From assembly GCA_039714535.1 (NCBI GenBank), contig JBDLJC010000014.1:10611-74610 (forward strand): a stretch of DNA of 64,000 bases. The letters are read 5' to 3'. Below, piece by piece: positions 35,246 to 43,700 of the stretch. Each line of letters begins with the position of its first letter. The stretch's first letter is position 1. The position numbers and the translations under genes are program-made. A model generated the notes under the pieces. The model did no database searches and was not told the DNA's origin. It worked only from the letters and a program-made list of their open reading frames with translations. The DNA comes from JAGXFP01 sp039714535 (GTDB taxonomy: Bacteria; Desulfobacterota; Desulfobulbia; Desulfobulbales; JAGXFP01).

Positions 35246-36562
35246 TCAAAGGTACTCGGCCGCGGCCCCGGCCAGACTGCTCCGTTCACTCCTGCTCAGG
35301 GTGATGTGACCATGCATGGGCTGGCCTTTCATCCTTTCCACCGCGTAGGATAACCCGTTACTGCTGGAATCCAGATAAGGATTGTCGATCTGCTCAGGAT
35401 CACCGGTCAAGACGACCTTGGTTCCTTCTCCAGCCCTGCTGACTATGGTCTTTACTTCATGGGGGGTCAAATTCTGGGCTTCATCAACTATTACGTACTG
35501 GTTGGGGATGGACCGGCCTCTTATATAGGTGAGGGCCTCCAGTTCAATGACGTGATCTTGCAAGAGCCGGTCAACCTTCAGCTTAACACTCTCATCCTGT
35601 TTATCGCCCTGTTTGCGGCTGTTGGAGGCCATCAACAAGGTCAGGTTGTCGAAAATAGGCTGCATCCAGTGCATGAGTTTGTCATCTTTATCGCCGGGCA
35701 TAAAGCCCAGATCCTTGCCCATCGGAATTATCGGTCTTGAGACCAAAATTCGCTCATAACGCTGAAAACGGATAGTGGCTTCCATGGCAGCCGCCAGGGC
35801 CAGCAGGGTTTTGCCGGTGCCGGCCTGACCGACCATAGTTACCAGCAGCACCTCCGGATCAAGGAGTAATTCAAGGGCCATCCGCTGTTCCTTGTTACGG
35901 GGCTTCAGGCCAAAGGCCTCATTATAGTCCGGGATCAGAGGCACCAGAACCCCGCCATTCGAAGAGCGGGCCAGGGCAGTGTGCTTTTCGTCGTTCTCGT
36001 CGACCAGGAGGATGAATTCGTTGGGGGCCGGCGAACAGCTGGCAACCTCTAATCTTTTGTTGGCGTAAAACTCGTCAATCTGAGCACCGGTTACCTTCAC
36101 CTCACAGTTACCGGAAAACAGCTCATCAAAGTTAACCTTCTGCTTTTCAAAATCCATGACTCCGATCCCCAAGGCATCGGCCTTGAGCCGGGCATTAATG
36201 TCCTTGGAGACAAAGATGACCTTCTCGCCCTGCTTGAGCAGGGTGTAGGCAACACCCAGAATCCGGTTGTCGGCGACCCGCATATCCATGCCATGATCGA
36301 CAAGGTCTCGCTCATGATAGATCCGCAAAGTGCCGCCGTTGTCCATCTCAACACCTTTACCGAGATTGCCTCTGAGCCGCAATTGATCAAGCTGTCTGAT
36401 TACCTGCCTGGCGTTCCTGGCCAACTCGTCGTTGTGGGACTTAAAACGATCCAGCTCCTCAATAACCGACATCGGCAACACCACCACATTGTCGGTGAAG
36501 GAACCAATGGAATCGGCATTATGAAGCAAAACGTTGGTGTCGAGGACAAAATATTTCGGCAT
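35246..36562 (-). CDS. PIN-PhoH family ATPase/RNase (PhoH2 type)
   Basis: 438 residues. The N-terminal PIN domain (about 1-130) has Asp/Glu acids in KYFVLDTNVLLHNADS, SVIEELDRFK, RVADNRILGVA and SKDINARLKADALG. The C-terminal PhoH ATPase has Walker A GQAGTGKTLLAL and Walker B YVIVDEAQNLTPHEVKT, with VSRPIIPMGKDLGFMPGD. Proteins of this layout couple ATP-driven RNA unwinding to ribonuclease activity. No antitoxin-like gene is adjacent. It lies 115 bp upstream of ahbD on the same strand and may or may not be co-transcribed with it. Confidence 0.92.
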   Translation of the reverse strand: MPKYFVLDTNVLLHNADSIGSFTDNVVVLPMSVIEELDRFKSHNDELARNARQVIRQLDQLRLRGNLGKGVEMDNGGTLRIYHERDLVDHGMDMRVADNRILGVAYTLLKQGEKVIFVSKDINARLKADALGIGVMDFEKQKVNFDELFSGNCEVKVTGAQIDEFYANKRLEVASCSPAPNEFILLVDENDEKHTALARSSNGGVLVPLIPDYNEAFGLKPRNKEQRMALELLLDPEVLLVTMVGQAGTGKTLLALAAAMEATIRFQRYERILVSRPIIPMGKDLGFMPGDKDDKLMHWMQPIFDNLTLLMASNSRKQGDKQDESVKLKVDRLLQDHVIELEALTYIRGRSIPNQYVIVDEAQNLTPHEVKTIVSRAGEGTKVVLTGDPEQIDNPYLDSSSNGLSYAVERMKGQPMHGHITLSRSERSSLAGAAAEYL

Positions 36563-36912
36563 TGATTATTCCCCTGTTGATTACAATCCGGACTGGGCGG
36601 TCCTGACTCTCTTATTATTAGGATAATGCTCTTGAGCGGAAATTAGTAACAGATAGCGGTTCAGGCAAGTAAAAACGTGACATCCCCCAAACAAGCGCCA
36701 TTGCCCACGGATTTTGCCCCCCATGCAACCCGGCTGTCCGAGTTGCAGTATGTTGTTAACCCGGATGTTTCACGAAGCAAGCTGGCCGGAGGTGTAAGGA
36801 GTCATAATTTAAGGCGTAAAAACAAACAACTCTCTCATCGGATCGAATCGAAAATTACCCTCCAGTTCATTTTTTGCTCATTTTTTTGGTGACTATGCTA
36901 TAAACTACCTCC
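36563..36912. other. Divergent intergenic region between phoH and nadE
   Basis: 350 bp. An open frame at 36677-36892 has no coding character and is not called. T-rich toward nadE. Apart from the extended -10 listed separately, no hairpin, operator or RNA gene was recognised. Confidence 0.5.
36896..36904 (+). promoter_or_regulatory. Extended -10 promoter element of nadE
   Basis: TG-C-TATAAA ends 8 bases before the nadE ATG, so transcription would start at or within 1-2 bases of the start codon. The region before the ATG (CTACCTCC) has no ribosome-binding site. Together these suggest a leaderless mRNA. No good -35 is seen (TTGCTC at 19 bp is poor). Confidence 0.45.
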
Positions 36913-38580
36913 ATGAAAATCGCATTGATCCAGATAAATCCACATATCGGTAACTTCTCCCGCAATTGCGTAAAAATCGTCGAGGGGGCGACACGGGCCC
37001 GGGAAAGCGGCTGCGAGCTGGTTATCTTCCCGGAGCTGGCTGTAAGCGGCTACCCCCCTCAGGACCTATTGGAACGCCATTCTTTTATTGAGGACCATGA
37101 GCTGGCCCTCAACCACCTGATTGAGAAAATCAGCGGTATCGGGGTCATCCTTGGCGCTATCACCAGAAACACCGCCGCAACCGGCAAGCCTCTTCATAAC
37201 AGCGCCATCCTTTTCGACAACGGCGCCATCCTAGGGACCGTCCATAAACAACTACTCCCCTCCTACGATGTCTTTGACGAGGCCAGATATTTTGAACCAG
37301 GTCCATCGGGGTCATCTACGGTCAACTACAAGGGCCTTGGCATAGCAATGACCATCTGTGAGGACATCTGGAATGACAAAGATTCCTCACTGCGGCAGAT
37401 CTATGCCAGCGACCCGGTCAGCGAAGCAATAAATGGTGCAGATGGCGGCGTTGACCTCATTATCAATCTGGCCGCCTCACCCTTCCGCTTCGGCAAAGCG
37501 GACTTTAAAAACAACATTTTCACCACGATCAGCCGCAAGTACAAAACCCCTCTGCTTTACATCAATCAGGTCGGCGGCCAGGACTCCCTTTTATTCGACG
37601 GCGGTTCTCTGGCCATAAACGGTCACGGCCAAATCGTCTCGGCCGCCACACGTTTCAAGGAGAAGATGCTGGTAATTGATGCCGCCAAACTGCAAGAACC
37701 GGCAGAGCCCCCCCTTAGTCCCACCATAAAAGATGAATTACCCGATCTTTTCGAAGCACTGGCTATGGGTGTCAGAGATTATATCCAGAAATGCGGCTTC
37801 AACAAGTGCATCATCGGCCTTTCCGGAGGTATAGACTCGGCTCTTACCGCAGCCATTGCCTGTGCGGCCCTGGGCCACGAAAATGTCCTGGGGGTGGCCA
37901 TGCCTTCACCGTACAGCTCCGATGAAAGCATCGACGATGCCCGTGAACTGGCCGCCAATCTGGGTATAGAACTTAAAGTGCTGCCTATTACCCTCATCTT
38001 TCAGGCCCAGCTGGAAACCCTGAGGCCCGTCATGGGCGAACTTGATCACAGTATTACCGAGCAAAATCTCCAGGCCCGGATCAGGGGCTCCATATTAATG
38101 GCCATGTCAAATCAGTTTGGTTCGATGCTGCTCTCCACCGGCAACAAATCCGAGATGGCCGTCGGCTATTGCACCCTGTACGGAGATATGAGCGGTGGTC
38201 TGGCCGTGATCGCCGACGTCCCCAAACTTATGGTTTACAGCCTGGCCCATTACGTTAATCGTGAACAGACCATAATCCCGCTAAGCACCATCGAGAAACC
38301 GCCAAGCGCTGAGCTGGCCCCGGAGCAGACGGACCAGGACGACCTGCCCCCCTACGAAATCCTTGACCAGATCCTCATCGCCTGGCTAGAGGAAAACCGC
38401 AGCATATCTGAAATAACCCAAATGGGCTTTGACCGGGACACGGTAGAAGATGTCATCCACCGGGTTAAAACCAACGAGTACAAGCGCAAACAGGCCCCCC
38501 CCGGCCTCAAGGTCACCAGCAAGGCCTTCGGCTATGGCCGTCGCTATCCAACCGCCGAAAACTATCAGGAGAAAGCCTGA
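36913..38580 (+). CDS. nadE: Glutamine-dependent NAD+ synthase
   Basis: 555 residues, two domains. The N-terminal nitrilase-type glutaminase has the triad E41 (VIFPELAVSGYPP), K112 (TVHKQLLPSYDVFDEARYF) and C149 (AMTICEDIW). The C-terminal synthetase has the ATP-binding SGGIDS at 304-309, then STGNKSEMAVGYCTLYGDMS and KAFGYGRRYPT. It amidates nicotinate adenine dinucleotide to NAD+ in the cytoplasm using glutamine. The start is fixed by the conserved MKIALIQINP. Its stop overlaps the next gene's ATG (TGATG). Confidence 0.95.
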   Translation: MKIALIQINPHIGNFSRNCVKIVEGATRARESGCELVIFPELAVSGYPPQDLLERHSFIEDHELALNHLIEKISGIGVILGAITRNTAATGKPLHNSAILFDNGAILGTVHKQLLPSYDVFDEARYFEPGPSGSSTVNYKGLGIAMTICEDIWNDKDSSLRQIYASDPVSEAINGADGGVDLIINLAASPFRFGKADFKNNIFTTISRKYKTPLLYINQVGGQDSLLFDGGSLAINGHGQIVSAATRFKEKMLVIDAAKLQEPAEPPLSPTIKDELPDLFEALAMGVRDYIQKCGFNKCIIGLSGGIDSALTAAIACAALGHENVLGVAMPSPYSSDESIDDARELAANLGIELKVLPITLIFQAQLETLRPVMGELDHSITEQNLQARIRGSILMAMSNQFGSMLLSTGNKSEMAVGYCTLYGDMSGGLAVIADVPKLMVYSLAHYVNREQTIIPLSTIEKPPSAELAPEQTDQDDLPPYEILDQILIAWLEENRSISEITQMGFDRDTVEDVIHRVKTNEYKRKQAPPGLKVTSKAFGYGRRYPTAENYQEKA

Positions 38581-40283
38581 TGTCACCTCGCCTGACCCTG
38601 CTTTTTGCCCTGCTTATCGTCTTTAGCCTGGTAATCCGCGAAAATCTCACCCAGCGCCCGGAGCGCCTCTACCAGCTGACGGATGGCCGCATCGATATGT
38701 GCCTCTCCTGCCACCGCACCGAAAGACTGGATGCCGCCCACGACACCAAGATCCTTGGCTGCGCCGTCTGCCATCTCGGCGACCCCCTGGCCATCGACAA
38801 GAAAAACGCTCACAGCAATATCGTCAATAACCCCGGCGATCTACGGGTGGTCGAGAAAACCTGTGGCATCGAGGGATGCCACGCCATCGACATTCCCAAG
38901 GTCAAAAATTCACTAATGGCCACCAACCGGGGCATTCTGGCAACTCTCCTCTATTATTGGGGAGAGGCCGAACACCAGAACGGCGACTTTTCAGTTGAGA
39001 AATTAATCGAAACTGGCGAAACCTCATTGGCCATCGACTATTATCGTAAACTATGCGCCACCTGCCATCTCTGGAAACAGAAAAACGACCTGCCCGATGC
39101 CCCACAATTCTTTAATGAGAAAGGCGGCGGCTGCACGGCCTGCCACCACATTAAAGGTGAGGCCCGGGTCGGAGAGAACCCCAAAAAGATCCACCCCCTG
39201 ATCATCAAAAAAGTGCCGGTTGCCAACTGCGTGCGCTGCCATAATCGCAGCGGTCGTGTGGGCACCTCTTACCAGGGCATTTACGAGGCGGAAGGCTACG
39301 GCACCCCCTTTGAAGATGGGCAGCTGTCATCCAAACAATTACCGGGCAACCGTTTTTACCTGGAATTGGACGATGACATCCACCACCGCAAAGGCATGGC
39401 CTGCATCGATTGTCACACCAGGGAAGAGATCATGGGCGACGGCACCAGCTACGCCCATTATGAGGAGCAGCTGGAGATAAACTGCACTACCTGCCATAGC
39501 ACCAACCCGGGCACCACCCGCAAGAACAGGCAGCTGAACAATATCAACCGGGATCAGGGCCAACCGGTTCTGATCTCCAAACTTGACGACAAGAGCCACC
39601 CACTGCTGCCTCCCAAAAGCGGCACCTGCGACTACCAGGGCCACCAGCGGCTATCCTGTGAATCATGCCACTCAAGCTGGGTGCCCCAATGTTACGGATG
39701 CCACGTCAAGCGAGATATGACTGACACCCATCTCGACAAGCTGAGTCTGGAAGAGACCCAGGGCTGGTGGGAGGAAGGCAGATCCTACCTGCGTTACGAG
39801 AAACCAATGCTGGCAGTATGGGCTGATGAGATAGTGATCGTAACCCCTGGTTGCCAGGACATCGTGACCCTGATCAACGAGCAAGGCGAACCGGAAAAGC
39901 AGTTCAACTCTTTTACCATGGCCGCCTTAAACCCGCACACCACCCAACCGGGTGGCCGCAGTTGTGGTGACTGTCATGCCTCCGGCAAGACTATCGGTTT
40001 GGGAGAGGGGACCCTGTGGCGGGAAAATGGCGAATGGCGTTTTAACCCGCTTAACGTGGGAGTAGAAACGGCGGTCGGGACCACCCCGCCCTTAGACGGC
40101 TTCGTGGATATTAACGGCACCCCCCTCCAGAAAAGCTCCAGAGCGGACTTAAGACCCTTTAGCAAAGAAGAGCTAAACCGCATCCTACGGATTGGCTTAT
40201 GCATCGAATGCCATAAAAAATACGATGACCCGGCTTTCCGCAATTACCGGCCGGAAACAATCTGTCCGGTATATAAAGACTAA
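38580..40283 (+). CDS. Periplasmic dodecahaem cytochrome c
   Basis: 567 residues with an uncleaved or cleavable N-terminal hydrophobic segment (LTLLFALLIVFSLVI). Eleven CxxCH haem c sites are visible (CLSCH, CAVCH, CATCH, CTACH, CVRCH, CIDCH, CTTCH, CESCH, CYGCH, CGDCH, CIECH) plus one CGIEGCH, a C-x4-C-H variant. Twelve covalent haems are therefore likely, with export across the inner membrane and maturation in the periplasm. A stretch around VRCHNRSGRVGTSYQGIYEAEGYGTPF appears specific to this family, which I cannot name. Redox partner unknown. It is coupled to nadE by a 1-base overlap. Confidence 0.88.
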   Translation: MSPRLTLLFALLIVFSLVIRENLTQRPERLYQLTDGRIDMCLSCHRTERLDAAHDTKILGCAVCHLGDPLAIDKKNAHSNIVNNPGDLRVVEKTCGIEGCHAIDIPKVKNSLMATNRGILATLLYYWGEAEHQNGDFSVEKLIETGETSLAIDYYRKLCATCHLWKQKNDLPDAPQFFNEKGGGCTACHHIKGEARVGENPKKIHPLIIKKVPVANCVRCHNRSGRVGTSYQGIYEAEGYGTPFEDGQLSSKQLPGNRFYLELDDDIHHRKGMACIDCHTREEIMGDGTSYAHYEEQLEINCTTCHSTNPGTTRKNRQLNNINRDQGQPVLISKLDDKSHPLLPPKSGTCDYQGHQRLSCESCHSSWVPQCYGCHVKRDMTDTHLDKLSLEETQGWWEEGRSYLRYEKPMLAVWADEIVIVTPGCQDIVTLINEQGEPEKQFNSFTMAALNPHTTQPGGRSCGDCHASGKTIGLGEGTLWRENGEWRFNPLNVGVETAVGTTPPLDGFVDINGTPLQKSSRADLRPFSKEELNRILRIGLCIECHKKYDDPAFRNYRPETICPVYKD

Positions 40284-40539
40284 TCTGCCCCCAAGACAGG
40301 ACGTATTGATAACTAAGACCTCCCCCCCAAAAAAACTTTTTGTTTTTCTCCTTTTAAGTCGCCTCCTTTTGGCACTTTCCCGTCTCTTTTTGGCGGCCAG
40401 AACTACGTCGCCAAAACAACTTACCCCTGCAAGGCGATAACATCTCAATGGAGCATCGGCAGGGTAGGAATCATTCGCATTTAAGGCCGTATTTTCTGGT
40501 TCACGGGAATATTTATTATACCTTTTTATGAAAAAGTGA

Positions 40540-40545
40540 TACAAT
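40540..40545 (+). promoter_or_regulatory. Possible -10 box for the giant gene
   Basis: TACAAT in an AT-rich stretch. No convincing -35. A start near 40552 would give a leader of about 180 bases that contains both inverted repeats. Confidence 0.3.
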
Positions 40546-40594
40546 GGCACTGATTAGGTTTCAATTTAATGCCCCCTATAACGGCCCCTGAGAG

Positions 40595-40636
40595 GGCAAG
40601 CCGCTAGTCTTGACACTTAAGAATAGCCAGGTTGCC
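40595..40636 (+). promoter_or_regulatory. Imperfect hairpin in the leader of the giant gene
   Basis: Pairs GGCAA/TTGCC, CC/GG, GCTA/TAGC and TCTT/AAGA are stacked with small bulges around a 7-base loop. No T-run follows. Possibly a regulatory RNA structure; no family recognised. Confidence 0.35.
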
Positions 40637-40657
40637 TAGGAGATAAGACTTGCTATC

Positions 40658-40702
40658 TAGCCAAACAGCAAAAGTATTACAAGTATCGCCCTTCTTTGGC
40701 TA
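40658..40702 (+). promoter_or_regulatory. 8-bp inverted repeat in the leader of the giant gene
   Basis: TAGCCAAA (40658-40665) and TTTGGCTA (40695-40702), perfect, separated by 29 bases, 31 bases before the annotated start. Could be a stem in the leader RNA or an operator with widely spaced half-sites. Confidence 0.35.
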
Positions 40703-40733
40703 AAACACCCCTTTTATATCTCACAATTAAATT

Positions 40734-43700
40734 ATGTCGAAAACCTTAGATGTTTTGACACATACCGCATTTTGCGCGCTCGCTTTGTTGTTGGCTGTTC
40801 ACAACGTATGGGGGGCAATGCAAGAAATAGAGTCGAACCAAAGAGCCTGGAAAAGGGTAAGCTCCCCCCTTATGGCCATGGCGGCCCGCGTCTCCACTCT
40901 CTGTCTTTTGCTGCTGCTCACCTTCGCCATATTGCCGGGAATGCCATCTCCTGCGCAGGCTGCGGAAAAATTCTGCTCTGATTACGGCGGAGTGCTTGAC
41001 GGCAATGTTCTCCTGACCCCTCCTGTTCAGGTCACCATCGACCAGGACTGTTCTTTCATTAATTGGCCCCAGTCAAACCCTCTGACAACCACCATCAATT
41101 TCCAGACCAACGACCCGTCGATCTACCTCATAACATTTGACAATGTCTGGTATGACGGCAATATGGCGTGTTCCAACATTGATCACAAGCTTTGGGTTGT
41201 TAACTCGGAGGAGGGGGCTTTCAAAGGTGCCTGCCAGGATATCATGATCCCGGCGGAAACCATTGCCAAAGCTTCACCAGGGCCAACGGCAAGTGTGGGA
41301 ATGCCCTTTACCTACACCCTGACCCTCCCATCCATGCAGTTCCCGGCCGGGGCTCCTTCTCCCAATGAGCTCCACACCGTTATCCTCTGGGATGATCTCA
41401 ATGCGACCGGTGTTGACATGGAATTTGTAAGCATTGATGCTTACTGGAGTGACACGCTGGCCCCTGTAACCCTTATACCTGAGGACCTGCCCCAGGTACC
41501 AGCCGGGGTTGCCTTCGACCCCCTGGTCTATTCACACGGGGGACCCTGGTCACCAACAAACCTGTCATACAAACCACTTCCCCTGCCACCAAGTGACACC
41601 ATCCCGGCGGGCAGGCAGGTTATAGTCGAAATATCAGTGGTTCTTTTGGATACAGGGACAAACATCACCGGCACGACGTTCACCAACACAGCCAAGTGGT
41701 GGTTTGGCAGGGCAATCGATGTCGATGACGACGGGATAATAACCTACCCCGATGAATTCTTTGAACCGTTGCCGGGCGAATGGGGCATATCCGAGCCCAT
41801 GACCATCGCCGATCCAAACCTGACGGTAACCAAGACAGCAAACCAGACCGCCCTCAACCTGGGTATTCCGGCCCAGTTCACCATCAGTGCCCAGAACACC
41901 GGTGGTATCGATGCCTGGGCAACCACTATTGTCGATCAGCTTCCCGACGGGGCAACGGCCGGCATGTGCCCTCAGCTGCCAGCCGATCCCAATCCGCTGC
42001 TGACAGTTAATGCCGAGATTTTTGCCGCAGACGGCACAACCTCTGTCTCAGGAGGCTTACTTTCACCTGGAATAGACTATTCAGCCACCTATAATGACAC
42101 TACCTGTGTACTGACCTTCTCCATGCTATCCAGCAGGGCAGTAATCGGGCCCACCGAACAGCTGATCATAACTTACGTACTTGAACTTGATCCCGACACC
42201 ACCGGAGATGGCCAGACCCTGACCAATATCGCCGGGGCAACAAGCTGGGCCGGCGCCGACCCGACAGGCCCCTATCCTTATCACACTTTCACCAGGTCCC
42301 TTACCGACGGAACACCGGCGATCGCCGACCATGAGGACAGCTATACCGTCACCACCGCCCTGTCCGGCTATTATTTTGAAAAAACCGTCACCAACCTCGA
42401 CACCGGCAGCTATCCCGCTACCGTGGCGGAATCCGGCGACACCCTGCGCTACCGGTTGCGCCTTTTCAACGTAGACCAGGATATCAATAACATCACCATC
42501 ACCGACACCCTGAATCCGGCATGGTTTGACACGGGTACAGGGCCGGCTGACACCTCATTCAGCATGAATGTACTCCCGGGGGGAGCCACTTATACTTTCG
42601 ACTATGCAACCGGAGACCTCTCGATCTTCGGTGCATTCGGCCTTCCCCTCGATATTGCCCAAGGCCAGGAGATCCTTGTCGAGTTCGACATCGACGTCAA
42701 CTCCCCCTTGGCCAATGGCACCACTATTACTAACCAGGCTACCCTTACTGCAAATGTCGGCTTCAGCGCATTAAGCGACGATCCGTTTGTCAACGGGGTA
42801 TCCGACCCCGACAATCCCCTGGACGACGACCCCACCGTAGTGACTATCCAGACCCCAGGTCCGCTGGCAAAAACAAACGGTCAGTCTACCGCCACTATCG
42901 GTGAACAATTCACCTACACCATCACCGTACCATCAGCCCTGATCGACGTTCCTTTGTACGATGTCCAGATCCATGACGATCTCTCGTTGTCAGGTGCTGA
43001 CCTGCAGTTCGTCAGTGCCCAGGTACTGTCCGGAGGCAGCTGGACCCTGGTCAACACCGGCACTACAACCCACCCTGTGCTTATTGATGCAAACACCGGT
43101 ATAGACATCCTCCCGTCCAATGGTCCGGCGGTTATAGAGATAACTGTTGAAATGCAGAACACCCTCACCAACCAGGACGGTCTGCCTTTCGCCAACAGCG
43201 CCTGGTACACCTACAACCGGGCAAATGGCGACAGCAACACCCAGAAGACAACCGCCGCCGGCAGTGGTGCCGCCATGACGGTAATTGAACCAGACATAAC
43301 GACAATTACCAAGGCAGCGGACAACACTACTCCAACAGCAGGTGAAGTTGTTCGCTATTCGGTAACCCTGACTGCCGCCAGCGGTGCAAATTATTCGGAT
43401 GTATTCGATGTGGTCCTGACCGACATTCTCGATCTTGGCCTGGTATACGAAGGCAACCCCACAGTTACAGTGGGCGGCGGAGTCGGCGCCGACAACACCA
43501 TTGGCCCTCCCGACACTACCGGAGACGGGATCACCATCCCCCAGATCATGGTCTGGAGCCTTAACGCCACCACCCCGGCAGATATCGACATTGCCGAAGG
43601 GGAAACAGTCACAATATCTTACGATGTACGGGTCCTTGACAGCGTCCTCGCTAACCAGACCCTGGCCAACAATGCCACGGCCCAGTGGACCGGGCTGGAT

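Larger units (their letters stand above)
40284..40733 (+). other. Long leader/intergenic region before the giant surface-protein gene
   Basis: 450 bp without a gene. It holds several structured elements listed below: a TACAAT -10-like box at 40540-40545, an imperfect 42-base hairpin at 40595-40636 and an 8-bp inverted repeat at 40658-40702. The first 150 bp contain A- and T-runs (near 40330-40360) but no G-C hairpin in front of them, so no clear terminator for the cytochrome gene. No known riboswitch core was recognised. Confidence 0.5.

Noticed and set aside
35246..36562. PhoH/PIN protein as part of a toxin-antitoxin pair
   Set aside because: No small antitoxin-like gene lies directly upstream; the upstream region is a divergent promoter region.
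36677..36892. 71-codon open frame upstream of nadE
   Set aside because: No ribosome site, no recognisable protein character, T-rich 3' end; it overlaps the likely nadE promoter region.
40320..40370. Intrinsic terminator after the cytochrome gene (A- and T-runs)
   Set aside because: The runs pair only A with T and no G-C stem precedes the T-run.
40595..40640. GEMM/c-di-GMP-I or cGAMP riboswitch before the giant gene (GGCAAGCC ... GGTTGCC)
   Set aside because: Only the outer pairing words look similar. The internal GACGCAAAGCC core and second helix are missing, and the span is about half the required length.
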